Positions 45,516 through 56,807 of a stretch of DNA of 64,000 bases are shown one piece after another. Numbering within the stretch: position 1 is the stretch's first letter; each line of letters opens with the position of its first letter. The translations under genes were made by a program, and so were the position numbers. The notes under the pieces were generated by a model. The model saw nothing but the letters and a program-made list of their open reading frames with translations, searched no databases and was not told the origin of the DNA. This DNA comes from Glaciozyma antarctica PI12 (lineage: Eukaryota > Basidiomycota > Microbotryomycetes > Kriegeriales > Camptobasidiaceae), in the NCBI GenBank assembly GCA_002917775.1, contig KZ627149.1, positions 475,689-539,688 on the forward strand, given 5' to 3'.

Positions 45516-45884
45516 TATCTCTTCCCCGCATCCCTCGCCCTCGCCGTCTCCTTCATGGACATTCACCTTCCGCACCGGAGACCTGCATTACTACCCCACA
45601 CCTTCGTTTTACCACCCCTCGCTTGCAAGTTCTGCGAATTTTCTGCGAGTAGCACCAGCTTCCACTTCGTTTCTGCTTCTGGTAAGAAGCTGCGACGAGA
45701 GAGAACAAACGAAGTTGCTGCGGAGAACGCGGAGGCCGGCGAAAGCTTTTCGAGAGCGCCTGCGCATTCGTCTCTTGACCTCTACCCTCCCAGCTGGAAC
45801 GTAGGTCACCACGAAAAGGCGTAGGCTCAGTCAGTCCCTCGGGCGTGGAGAGCCTTGCTGACTCGACTCGCAGCTTGCTCACCG
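45516..45884. other. Intergenic region oxidase / F-box-like gene
   Basis: Oxidase 3'UTR and upstream region of the next gene. The stretch GCTGACTCGACTCGCAG ending at 45873 looks like the 3' end of a leader intron for the downstream gene. Nothing else recognised. Confidence 0.4.
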
Positions 45885-47058
45885 ATGCTGCCCTTCCTGT
45901 CCCCGCCACATCCTTCGAGCTCGCCCATCTACGCCATCCACAGCCCTTACGAATATCTCGCAGCTACAAGCACCCACAGTCCCTACGATCCACTTGCGGA
46001 ACCCCCTCCGCCCGCCGCCTCGCTTCCTCACGGCGTCGTTGCTCGGCTCCTCAAGTTCAGCATCCAAGGCCTTTTGCCGTCGAGCTGGTACCTGGCTCTA
46101 CGGAGAGCTGCGCTCGTATGTCGCTCTTGGAGGAATCCCGCGATGGAGCTGCTGGGGAGGGACGTCGTGATTCATTCGCAGGAGACGGCGACACGCTGGC
46201 TCGAGGCTCCGGCTAGCTTGCTGTACCCCACGGAACGGCTGGAGATTGACGGCCGCTTTGGAGAACTTAATGATTCCGCCGCTGAGGTGGTCATTGGGCA
46301 CACTCGAGGGTGCAGGAGGCTACGAATCGACTTTGTTCGGGGATTGAGCATTCGGGTCTTCTCTTCGCCGAATCTTGCTGGTGCGTGTCGTTCGTGTCTT
46401 CCTGTTCTTCAGATTCTGATGCTTTCTGATTAGGGATCACTCACCTTACGCTGCACTGCAAGGTCTGGACCGACGCCGCTCCCGTCAACCTCCCATTCCA
46501 GCTCACTCGTCTGGTCCTCGGAGGATCCTACTTTCCCCTAAGATTCATCCACGCCCTCTTCGAATCATCTCGCGACACGCTGATCGATCTCGTCCTCACG
46601 ATGCAATCTCAACAATCCCCCACGCTCCGCCAACTCATCGCCGACGGCGTCGCCACTTGCTCCCGCCTCACCACCCTCTCCGACTGGACTCGCAGCAGCC
46701 AAGGTACCATCGCCCTCCTCCTTCCAAATCTCCCACCATCTCTCGAAGTATTTAACACGTCTTTCGGGGACAAGAATCGCGTTCACGAGTTCGCTCGACG
46801 GTTCTCGCTAGCGAGCTTGCCGAGATTGCAATGCTTGCGGTTCACGTATCTCGGGGCTAGCACGGTCAAGGAGAATGCGGAGGGGAGGAGGATTCTGCGC
46901 GAGTGTAGGGATATGGGGGTGCAGGTCGATTTCAGATTTCAGCAGGAGTACTTGCGAGAGGAGGTGCGTTCACCGCGGATGTTTTCGTTCGCGCGGCACT
47001 GACCTTGATTTCGCAGCATTTGTTGGCGAGTGTCGAAGCTCTCAAGATCTACTACTGA
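45885..47058 (+). CDS. F-box-like protein of unknown specificity
   Basis: The likely start is 45885 (MLPFLSPPHPSSSP), just after a probable leader-intron acceptor at 45873; an in-frame ATG at 45855 would lie inside that intron. A degenerate F-box-like segment LPSSWYLALRRAALVCRSWR lies near residue 70, followed by a leucine-rich C-terminal region with alternating hydrophobic strands (THLTLHCKVWTD, TRLVLGGSYFPL, DTLIDLVLTMQSQ, PRLQCLRFTYLG) reminiscent of irregular LRRs. Two or three introns (about 46381-46434 and 46963-47016). Ends EALKIYY then TGA 47056-47058. Such proteins form large species-specific families in basidiomycete yeasts; if real it would act as an SCF substrate receptor. Inference only. 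Confidence 0.65.
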
Positions 47059-47349
47059 GCTCGCGGGAAGGGGAGCAGGGGGAGCTTGAGGGACTTGAGA
47101 ACGCTGGGGAGGAGGACTCTCGCGAAGCTTGGAATGGGCGATGTTTTGGAGGGACTGCAGTTGAAGGCTGCTTCCCTCGGAGGATTACCACACCCATGGA
47201 CTTTATCCCCCACGAGAGAGAGAGTCATGAAGAGAAGGAAACGGGACCCCCTGGAGAGCCGGCCCTGGGGCGCTCGAGTCCGCCGACTCTCGCAGCTCTC
47301 CGAAGTCGCACCTCCTTCGACGTTCGACCCCCACCGCTCGCCTGGACCG

Positions 47350-48605
47350 ATGCCGCCCAAGGCTTCGACCTCCCAGTCAACTGGAGCCCTCTCCCTCCCT
47401 GCCCTCCTCAAGCTCCTCACCTCCTCTCCACGCGCACCGCTCACCACCTCCCAAGCGATCGCCGCCGCCTCCAAGCTCGTCCCAGCTGGCTACACGACCT
47501 CCGCCAAGCTCACAACGCTCACAACTCAAGTCGAGATGGCCAAGATCGGTATCGAGGACTCCGAGATTAGGAAGGGCTTGATGCAGCTGTTTGGGAAGGA
47601 GAAGAAGGGAGGGAAGCGCAAGAGGGGGAGCGATATGGACCGGCCGTTGCCGACCAAGGAGGTGGTCGAGGTCGTTGAGACGAATCTCGAGTTTGATCAG
47701 ATCCTGGCGGAGGAGGTGAGTGGTCCTGGAGGAGTTGAGGGGGAAGAGCTGACTGAATGCGTTCGGTGCGTAGGCTCTCGCCCTCAAGTCGTGCGTCGTG
47801 AACCGCGCCCCGGTGATGACGGCGTGGGCGACGGTAGTTGCTGAGCGAATGGGCTTCAGGCGGCAGGAAGCTCTGAGCATAGGTGCGTTCATCGTGGCCG
47901 AGCAGCCGAAGGAGGACTGACTCACGATCCTCCAGCTCACGTCTACACGGACCTGAACGCCAGCTCCAAGGGAGTCTCCATCGGCGTTCTACCCGCCGAC
48001 GCTATCAAGCCTGGAGCAGGGAACGCTCAGCCGTTCGTCGAACTGATGGGGAGAAAGGTGCGTCTGCAGCCACCGCTCTCGCAGCTTCCAATCGCTGACC
48101 AGCCCACTAGATCCCCGTGCTCTCGATGCAGGACGGCGAATGGCGAGCTATCTCGAAAGGAGCCGTGGTGGAACCCTCCACTGCGTTTAGATACCTCCGT
48201 CGCAGCTTTCACCAGCAGCTCGGAGCCGTGATCGGTTCGTCCACCCTCTCCTCTCCCCTTTTCGTCCCTGATTCCTTGCTCGCAGGTGCGATGCGAGTCC
48301 TGGCGGACAGCTTTGAGCCCGAGGAGCTCAATTCGAAGGGCTACGGGCTGTACTGCGACTTTCGACCCAACTCGGACGGCTGGGGGAAGAAGGCGGAGTT
48401 GCAGCTTTCGACGATCCTCGACCTCCGACGGTTCCTTACGCACGTCCCGAAGAAGGTCAAGGAGGAGGAGGAGGAGATGAAGGCGGAAGAAGTGGAGGAG
48501 AAGTCGGGATCGCCTGCGAAGAAGCCCAAGGTCGAGGAGGGGTGGGACGAGTTTGACGCTGCGCTCGACGATGAGTTCGATCTCTCAACTCTCGATGGAT
48601 CTTGA
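47350..48605 (+). CDS. Conserved fungal protein of unknown function
   Basis: Spliced product about 340 residues, starting MPPKASTSQSTGALSLPALL. A lysine-rich patch (KEKKGGKRKRGSDMDR, a likely nuclear signal) precedes the most conserved-looking core: NLEFDQILAEEALALKSCVV, NRAPVMTAWATVVAERMGFR, RQEALSIAHVYTDLNASSKG, FVELMGRKIPVLSMQDGEWR and FRYLRRSFHQQLGAVIGAMR. The tail is acidic and lysine-rich (EEEEEMKAEEVEEKSGSPAK) and ends DLSTLDGS then TGA 48603-48605. I recall similar fungal hypothetical proteins annotated with DNA-related roles but cannot name the family safely. Introns at about 47716-47773, 47884-47934, 48058-48111 and 48234-48285. Its 3' end overlaps the convergent coiled-coil gene by about 20 bp. 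Confidence 0.72.
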
Positions 48606-51496
48606 GCTGGAATCGACTGTAAATGCAAGTTCGAATCGAGGGACAACATGTCTGTATGGGAAGGGGAGTGTAGCACGAGGAGTGCAGCGTAGAACAAAGG
48701 GGGTACTGAACGTAAAGAGAAGGCACAAAATCCGAAAGCTCATCGACCTCAGCGCAACCTGCGCCTCCCCTCCCGTATCCCCATCGTCTTCTTCGGCCCC
48801 CTGCGCAAAAAAACATCAGCGACCCGCCCAACTCCCCGAAAGACCGAACGTACTGGTAAAGCGCAAAGACGATAGCGATAGCGAGAACGAGGAAGAACCG
48901 AATGTAGGTGACCATCATGATCGCATGCTGCACCGCCGAGTCAACCGCCCTAGTCACTATCATCCTCGGCGCGTACCGCGCACGCAGGGCGATAGGCCAG
49001 TAGTCGGCCGACCTCTTCCCATCCCGCTCGAGGTGCTCGAACTCCGACATGACGCTCTCGTCGTCCTCGTCCCTCTCCACCTCGCTCTCTCCGCTCGAAT
49101 CAAATATCCCGAGACGGAGGAGCGCCTGCTCGCGCCTCGAGAGGGGCGAATCGTCGTCCGAGTCGAGAACGGCGTCTCCTCCAGCCTGCGAGCGTCCTCC
49201 ACGCTTCCTGCGACGAAGCGTCCTCGACGCGATCGACGTTCGGGAGAAGCTCCTCGGAAGGCTCCTCGATCCTCCCGCCGTCCTCGACTCGCTACGCTGC
49301 CTCCCCTCGACCGCCTCGGCGCTCTCGAGCCTATTGAAGTCCGTCTCCTCGAGTTCGGGATACTGCGATTCGTCCCAAAAGTCGTTCGACTCGCGCGCCC
49401 ACGGCAACGAGCGCAGCAGCCCCTTCGTCGGCGGAGGAGCGGACCGGCCGAAATCCTTCTCGTCCTCCCAGACGGCGGGGAGGTTGGCGACGACGCGAGT
49501 GAGGTGCTCGTACGTCTCCGAGTCGGGTGGGCCAGAGTAGCGGAACGAGCCGTGCGGGAAGATCTCGGTCGAGGTATCGAGGTCGAGCTCCGAGACGAAT
49601 GTCTTGCCGGGCGTCGAGGTGGACGCGGTCGCCGACGAGGTCTCGTCGTGCTCGTTGTCGCTATCCGAGCTCCCGTGGTGCCAATCGTTCCCAAGTTCGC
49701 TCCCGAGGCTCCGCTTGAGTTGGTCGCTGAAGAAGCGCGACGATTCGACGCTGTCCTCGCGCTCGCGGTCGGGGTAGAGGCTGCTCGCGGTCGACGAGAG
49801 GGAGGCGTCGGATCTGGAGAAGGGGAGGTCGGAGCCGAGGATGTTCCTCTTGCGCTGCTCGATCATGCGGCGGTTGCCCTTGAGGCGGACGGGGGAGGTG
49901 TCGGAGAAGGCGTCGTCGTCGCACCAGCCGATCTCGCCTTGCTGCTCCACTGCAAACGAGATTTGGTCAGCTCGAGCCCAAGATGAGCAAAGCAAGGAAG
50001 GACGCACTCCACCCAATCGTCTGCACCAAGTCGTCATCCAGGCACTTAAAGTCGTCGACATCGTCGACATCCTTCTGCGCCTGCTCGAGCCGTTCGACCA
50101 TGTCTACCCTCTCCTCGGTAATAACCTCGTTCGCCTCCCTCAGCTCGTCGATCTTGGACATGAGCAGCTCCACGAGCTCGTCCTGCTTCTGGTCAGGCGT
50201 CTGAGGTTCCGCGCGCGATTCGACGAGGGAGACGGGCGTCCGAGGTCGACCATTTCCGGGCGTACGGCGAGCGGAGGCAATGGGAGCGGAAGTGGTGTGA
50301 GTCGGAGGAGTGACGGGAGCAAAGTGCAGCGTTGGGAGCTCGTCGCCGACTGGTTCGTCTAGCGAGCTCGATGGCTTCGTGCGCGCCAACGTAGGGGTCG
50401 ACTCGTCCTCGTCGCCCTTTGTACTTCCTCCGTCCTCCTGGCTCCAATCCTGGTACTCCTGACCCCTCTCCTCGCTCCCGTTCTCAACCTCCTTGACATC
50501 CTCGAGCGCGTCGTTCCTCTCCTCGGCGCGCGAGAGCTCCTGCCTCAGCGCCATGAGCTCCCGCTCGAGCTTCCTCAGCTTCCGGTTCCCTTCGCGCTGC
50601 GTCTTCTCCGAATCGGCTTCGAGCTCCGTGAGCTGGAGGACAAGAGCGTAGTTGGCTTGGTTGAGAGCTCGGACCTCGTGCGGCGCGGGAGAGGAGACGT
50701 TGCGGGGCGAAGGGGCGAAGAGGGAGGATACAGAGGCGGAGGACGACATGCGTTGGCGGTACCGGAGAGGGGTGGTGGGACTCGAAGGCGTTTCGTCGTG
50801 CGAGGCGCCATCCTCGGCTGCGTCGAGGCCTTTCGGACGAGAGGGAATGGAAGGAGGAGGGAATTTGAGCGAGGTGCGCCAGGGTCGAGGGGTGGCAGTC
50901 GTGCGAGTGTCGGAAAGGCGGGAGGCCTTGGATGGGCTGTGGTTCGCGAAGGTGTCTTGGCGGGACCGGAGGGCGTTGTTCTCCTCGAGAAGGGACTTTC
51001 CAATGTCGGCGACGAGCTCGAGATCTGCAGGGCACCCCAAGGAACGCGTTAGCTGCCTCTCTCCGACCCCAACAACACGCGAGAAAGACGCACCCGTCTG
51101 CCTCTCGCGAATCACGCGGTCGGCCTCAGTCAACAGATCCTCGAGCTCCTCGCGGCTCTTCTTCCCCAGCCAGTCCCTGCTCAATGGCGCCGCCTCAACT
51201 CCCGCCACCGGCGTCCCTCCCGTAAGCCCCGCAAAGTCCTGCACTAGAGACCTCGAGCGCTGGGAGAGCGTTCGCGCTCGGGCGCTCAAGCTCATTCCGG
51301 ATGGGACGGCCAAAGCGGAGAAAGGGATGGGTTTGTTGTAGAGGTTTGACGAGGCGTTGAGCATGGTGGGGTGCTGCTGGTGGCTCTTGGACGACCTCCC
51401 GCTGGAAGGCGAGCGCTCCCGTTCGCGGCGCGGGAAGAGGACGCGCCCGTCGTCGTCGCTCCCGATTCCTGTGCCGTCGAGCTGGTCGAAGGTCAT
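48585..51496 (-). CDS. Tail-anchored coiled-coil protein with HAP1/TRAK-like CC1 box
   Basis: About 900 residues. N-terminal disordered region from MTFDQLDGTGIGSDDDG (51496; an in-frame ATG at 51664 is possible), then ELEDLLTEADRVIRERQT joined across an intron to DLELVADIGKSLLEENNALR (50968-51024). This matches the CC1 box region of animal dynein adaptors of the TRAK/HAP1 type (DLELAARIGQSLL, from memory). More coiled coil follows (TELEADSEKTQREGNRKLRK, LMSKIDELREANEVITEERV) and FKCLDDDLVQTIGW. The second half is acidic/serine-rich with R-rich patches (SRTLRRRKRGGRSQ). Near the C-terminus is a single membrane segment YIRFFLVLAIAIVFALYQ. A final intron (GTACGTTC...TTTGCGCAG) is inferred; the end at 48585 is tentative. 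Hypothesis: an organelle-anchored motor adaptor. Confidence 0.68.
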
Positions 51497-51957
51497 TGGA
51501 GGAGAGTCGGGAGGCTGGGAGGTGCAGAGGCTGCTGGAGGAGAGCTGGTGATGGAGGGAGCGAGGGGTGGGAATGCTAGCGCTGTTCGAGAGGCTGAGGT
51601 TGGGAAGGGGTTGTTTGACGTCGACCTGTCGGAGGTGAGCTGGTGGGCGAGGCCGGGGCTGCATGGCCTGTCGCGTGTTCGCCCGTGCGAGGTGGTGAGA
51701 GGGAGGGAGGTCGAGGAGAGCGTGTTGTTTGCTGAAATTGGGGAGGCGCCGCCAGGGTTTTGGCGAGGCGGAGGGTCTGAGCTCGCTGTGACTGAGTCTT
51801 TCCTCTAGCTATCTAAGCCTTTAAGGAGAGAGAAGGCCAGAGTAAGGAGGAGAGGAAAAGGAAAAAGAAGCAAACCAATAGCACACGTGAAAACAGAGGG
51901 ACGCGCGCGCCAACTCGATTCTCAACTCCGTCAACTCGCTCCCGCCCATTCTATATT

Positions 51958-53966
51958 TCAAGAGTAATACCCCGTTCGAACAGAGATACCCAACTCTCGC
52001 CTTCGCTGAGCGTCGAGCCACTGCATCGCTTGCTTGTCTGCGATCAGAAATCAGCTCGCTGGAGGAACGACGACGGAGAGAAGCGAGCGTACACGAGCGC
52101 GGAAGCACGTGGCGGTTGAGAGGAACCTCGGCGCTGAACGTAAAATGAAAGGTGTTGGTAACCCTCTTTCGTTCGAGGAAGGTCAGCGTTTGAGGAAGCC
52201 GTCGAGAGGAAGACGCACCTTCTCGCCGGTGTACAAGTCAACAGTACCCGCCTCGACGGAGACATGGAAGGAGCGGTGTTTGCCTTGAATGGGAGAAAAG
52301 GTGACACGAGAGTCGAGGAGGAGAAGGCTGCCGATCTCGACGGGGAGAGCGAAGCGAAGCTCACTGCGAATGCGATTAGCAGAGAGCTGCGAGCGTACCG
52401 AACGAGGAATCGTACTCAAGAGCGAGGAAAGTGACTGGAGAGCGAGAGAAGAGGCAGGCGGTGGCGTAGGCTGATTCGTACGCCTGTGTGATTGAGCGTT
52501 AGCGGGGTAGACGATTGAGCGCGGGGTACTTACGAGGCGCATGAGGTACCCACCGAATACCTGGGGGAGAGAGGGTGCATCGCGACGAGTTAGCGGTGTA
52601 GCGAAGCTAGCTGACGGAAAACGCACCTTGTTGTGGACGTTTCGTTCTTGCGGGTGCATCAAAAGAGCGCTCTTGATGTTCGTGTCGCTCTGCGAAGGTT
52701 TTCGTCAGCGGGAGCGAGATAGCGACATCTTTGCAAAAGAGGTATCACCATCCAGACGACGTCCGAAGGCGTTGGTGCGTTGCGAGCTGAGTAGAGCCGA
52801 GGGGATCAGCCACGCCCTCGCAAGGCCCCGCCGACGAAACTCACTGAAGATGTCGGACCTGCCGACGAAAAGGTCATGAAGGAGTTTAGACTCGTGCGCG
52901 TTCGGTGGCGTCTTTTCCAAGCTCTTGCTGCCCCGCTGAACCTTGCCCTCCCTCATCTCCTTTCCCATCCTCCACAATTCCTCCTCCTCCTCTCCGACCA
53001 CCTCGAGCTTCGCAATCTTCTGCTTTCCCCCACTCGTGCTCCTGCACGCCATCGCGAATCGTCCCAGCAGGATCGTCGAAGGCTCCTCCCCAGGCGGTGG
53101 GATCGTGCTGAGCCGCATAAAGACTTCGAGCGACGACTCGGTCGCGTACGAGACGTGGCCGGAGAGGCGCAAGTCTGGGACGGTGCCGGTTTCGGGGTGG
53201 GCCAAGGGGTGAAGCATGTCCATGCGATCGACGGCCGCTGTGACGAGATAGAGACCATACGACGCTGCGTCCGAGGGTTTTGCTCCGTCTGGCAGGACGT
53301 AGCGGTAGGCTGCGGCGCCGGCAAGTGAATCGAAATCTGAGAGAGCGTCGTATTAGCTTCCCCTCGACGGTCCCCAAGCTTGTCCTCAGTTTCGTCTCAG
53401 CTCAAGCGGCGCCTGAGCGAGAGGAGCCTCAAAGGAGGGCTTTACTGAGCTTAGGCGATTCCCCCATAGCGACGTACCTTCCATCAAGCGACCCATCCGC
53501 ACTTGCGACAGCCCTCCAACGTACATCTCGCGCAGCGATTCGTCCTTTGAGAACAGCAGGTCCATCTCCACTGCGTTCCTCCCTCCATCAGCTCGATGCT
53601 CTCCGCTCCAGGCTCTGCGCGTACCGTACGAATCCTGCATCTTCCTCGTCTGCGGCAAAAGCTTCTCGGAAGAAGGTGCGGCGGCCTTGGAGCGGGAAGA
53701 GTAGACGCCCTTGCCTCGAAGGCGCAACGGAGCTGAGTTGGCCGTCTGCGACTTGGACAGCTTGTCTGCGCGTTGGAGTCAGCTACGGGGTCGTCCATGA
53801 AGAGCAGGAGCTCACCTCCGAGTGCCATGAGACGCTCAATCCGAGTGACGGCAGAGGATTCAGCAGGAGCTGCTGCGCCTGCTTGCTGCTGGGGTAGGAA
53901 CGAGGAGGAGGCGAAGGAGCGGCTGCTGCAGGAGAGCTGGCGTGCAGTACGTAAGCTTCGTAGCAT
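51958..53966 (-). CDS. ACOT9-like mitochondrial acyl-CoA thioesterase
   Basis: Double-hotdog acyl-CoA thioesterase of the ACOT9/ACOT10 type. N-terminus MLRSLRTARQLSCSSRSFAS is a good mitochondrial presequence. First hotdog: YVGGLSQVRMGRLMEDFDSL, GLYLVTAAVDRMDM, DLRLSGHVSYATESSLEVFM. Second hotdog: VVWMSDTNIKSALLMHPQER, NVHNKVFGGYLMRLAYESAY, TFSPIQGKHRSFHVSVEAGT, and the family's C-terminal helix RSYKQAMQWLDAQRRRELG, ending ISVRTGYYS then TGA (complement of 51958-51960). The last intron uses donor CGT|GTACGC and acceptor GATCGCAG, which alone gives RSY-KQAMQWL. About nine introns. Substrate chain length cannot be inferred. Confidence 0.88.
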
Positions 53967-54618
53967 GATCCTGGCAGCAGAGTGGGTGGTGGAGGGTGTT
54001 TAAGAGCAAAGGAGCTCGACTTGGTTGGGAGGCTGAGGCGGGTTCAACCTTCCGCCAGATCCGCGGGCTTTTCAACTTCCTTCCTCCTTTTCTGTATCCT
54101 CTCGTCCTAATTCACGCCCTGTATTTAGTACCAAGTAGTCCTCCTGGCGATACGGCGACAAGAGGAACGCGCGATAATAAAGAAAAGGAGTGCCGGCGGG
54201 GCTGTTCTTCACGGGATACGCAAGGGAACGCTCAGCGCGCTTGGAGTTGTCTCTTCCAGCCCTACCAGCGTTCCCAAGGGGCGTTCCTGTCGCGGCGGCC
54301 AAGCACCAGCACTGCGGAATCCGGATCCAGATTGAGACGTCCCAATTGGGGTGTGCGGTGCCAGGCCATGAAGGCCAAGCGCGGGCGTGGCTCGCGCCGG
54401 AGTTTCCGGTCCCCCCTCTCGACCGTGTCTTCTTTTCTCGCTGCTCGCCTCTTCTTGTTGTTCCTCCTTGCTACCTCTCAGGGCTCGTTCGTACCCACAA
54501 GCGCTCCTCTCTCGCCTCGAGCCTCACCTCCCTCAAGACCACCGCCGTAGAGCTCTTTGCTCGGTCTCGAACGCGCCTCCTCCGAGAATCCCTCAACACC
54601 GACCTCGCTTTCTTCACC
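53967..54618. promoter_or_regulatory. Divergent promoter region thioesterase / chitin deacetylase 1
   Basis: About 650 bp. Near 54110-54185 an AT-richer stretch (GTATTTAGTACCAAGTAG...GATAATAAAGAAAAGG) could contain core promoter elements. An open frame through this region in phase with other reading frames shows no conserved motif. Confidence 0.4.
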
Positions 54619-56511
54619 ATGCTTCCCTTCCAATCTATGCTTATCCTGGCGCCTTTCCTGCTTGCTTGCACGGTAGCAGGCAGTCCTCTCTTCGCGCGCC
54701 AAGGTCAACGTGGGTCGCTCAACCTCGTCTCCACCTCGAGTCGTCGGCTTGTCCCCGCGCTTACAGCCCAAGCGGGTGTGAGCGACGGACCGGCCTCGAG
54801 GCGAGGCTACACTGGCTTGTTCGAAAGCTCACTGCGCCTCTTCTCCCCTCGCAGATTCCTATCCTCCAGCGAACCAGCGAGGACCCGCACCTCTCCCTGC
54901 CTGGACTGCCACCTACCGCTCTGCAGTCGCCGCTGGGAGGATCCCCAACGTTCCCAGGCCCGTCTCGAATGGCGGAAACCCCGTCTATCCCGCTGGAACC
55001 GATATGGGAGCGGCTTGCTCGTGGACAGCGTCGCAGTTCGTTCACTTTGCTCGGAAATCCGCTTTGTGCGAAGCTGACCCCCTCGCTCTTCTCCAGCTGC
55101 TTTGGGGACGACGATGTGGTGGATGCGCCAGCTGGACAGTGCGTTCTCTTCTCGTGAGCTGGCAGAACGGCAGCTAACCAGCCCCACTTTTTTCTCAGCA
55201 TCGGAATCAGCTTCGACGACGGCCCTACTCCTGCTTCTCTCGAGCTATACGCTTTCCTCAAGGCCCAAGGGCAGAAGGCGACTCATTTCTTCATTGGTGC
55301 GTTTCCATTCTCGCTACCTTGGAACGACGATGCTAACTTCCCGCCGTTCTCTCCAGGCTCCACAATTCTCAACAACCTCGGCGTCTTCAACACCGCCGTG
55401 GAAGACGAGCAGCATATCGCCATTCACACCTGGTCGCATCCATGTGCGCATTTTCGTTTTCGTCTTCCGGACTTTCCGAGCTCAAAACTGACCTTTCGCG
55501 CAGACATGACGACTCTCACGGACTTGGAAATCGTTGGAGAACTTGGGTGGACGGCTCAGATCATCTACGACAACTCGGGTTTGGTTCCTGCCTTCTGGTG
55601 AGTCGAGCTTTCCCTTGCCTAAACGCTCGTCTGACCCAGCTTCGCAGGCGACCTCCTTATGGCGATACCGATGCGCGGGTCAGAGCTATCGCAAGGGAGG
55701 TCTTTGGTCTCACCACCGTGGCGTGGAACCAGGATACCTTCGACTGGTGCTTGAGTGCTCAGGGAGGAACTAGCTGCGTGGGAGCTGGGCCAGGCACGGA
55801 TGCTGGTCTCGATGCTTCGCTTCGCTCGTGGTACACAGGCTCGAAGAGTCCTGGATTGGTTCGTCGCTCCTCTCTCTCGCTCTGTTCTGCCGCTAATCGA
55901 GCACCTTTCGCAGATCATTCTTGAGCACGAAGTCCACCACCGCACCGTCGGCGCTTTCATTCGAACTTTCCCTCTCCTCGCTGCCAACAACTGGATCGCC
56001 GAGTGCGTGTGTTTCCACCTTCGTGTCGGTCTTTGCTAACCCAGACTCTCTCGGAAGGTGCATCCCCGACCTCTGGAACGCGGCGTGGTACAACCGCAAC
56101 GTCGCAGTTGGTGGCGGGCCCGGAGGGGAAGGGGGAGGAGCAACGACGACGAGGACGAGCTCAGCGACGTCGACGACGAGCTCAGCGACGACGACGATGA
56201 CGAGTGCAGCGACGACCACTGCTTCAAGTTCGTCCTCATCATCCACTCAAGCAAGCGCAAACTCAACCTCCCTCTCCTCCTCCCTCTCCCCCCCAGCGAG
56301 CACGTCCTCCTCCCTCACCGTCTCGCTCGTTACTCCCACCTCTATCGGGATTACCGTTACCGGCACCACCGTAACTGTTCGGACGCAGCCGACCGCCCCA
56401 TCTTCTACGGCGGCACCTACGCAGACTGGGACGAGCGGAGGAAGCGTTCTCGGGGCGAGCGCACTGGTTGGAGGACTTGTTGGCCTGGTGGGGATCGCGT
56501 TGGGACTTTAG
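54619..56511 (+). CDS. Chitin deacetylase / polysaccharide deacetylase (CE4), GPI-anchored, copy 1
   Basis: Secreted CE4 enzyme that deacetylates cell-wall chitin to chitosan. Signal peptide MLPFQSMLILAPFLLACTVA. Catalytic NodB domain: ISFDDGPTPAS (motif 1 with the base/metal Asp pair), ATHFFIGSTILNN, IHTWSHPYMTTL (motif 2 metal His residues), WRPPYGDTDARVRAIAREV (motif 3), TVAWNQDTFDW (motif 4) and GLIILEHEVHHRTV (motif 5). A long S/T-rich stalk and hydrophobic C-terminus (ASALVGGLVGLVGIALGL) indicate a GPI anchor. About nine introns. Stop at 56509-56511. Compared with copy 2 it has an extra loop with a cysteine pair after motif 4 (CLSAQGGTSC). Confidence 0.92.
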
Positions 56512-56807
56512 GAGGTGCTCAAGGACACTGTTTTGGACGATTAATAACTCTCTTATGGACATTGGAAGTAGTAAACAGCACAGTTAGACAATAGTAATTC
56601 AGCATTCTGTGATCGTGCGTGCCGGAGTCCGGAGTCCCATGTAGAGAAGGTCTCGCTGCACCCCTTCTTTCTGCACTTCGCCCCCTAATCGACTCGAGTC
56701 CCTCTCTGCCACCGCCGTGCTTCGTCTCCTTCCCCCGCCACCGCTCCCCTCGCCGACCCCTCAATCCTGCACCTCGCTCTCGCCTTCGCACTCCACCTTC
56801 CGCAGAG

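Noticed and set aside
48553-49986. 477-codon plus-strand frame opposite the tail-anchored protein
   Set aside because: Arginine-rich shadow composition; the minus strand has the coherent coiled-coil, acidic and membrane features.
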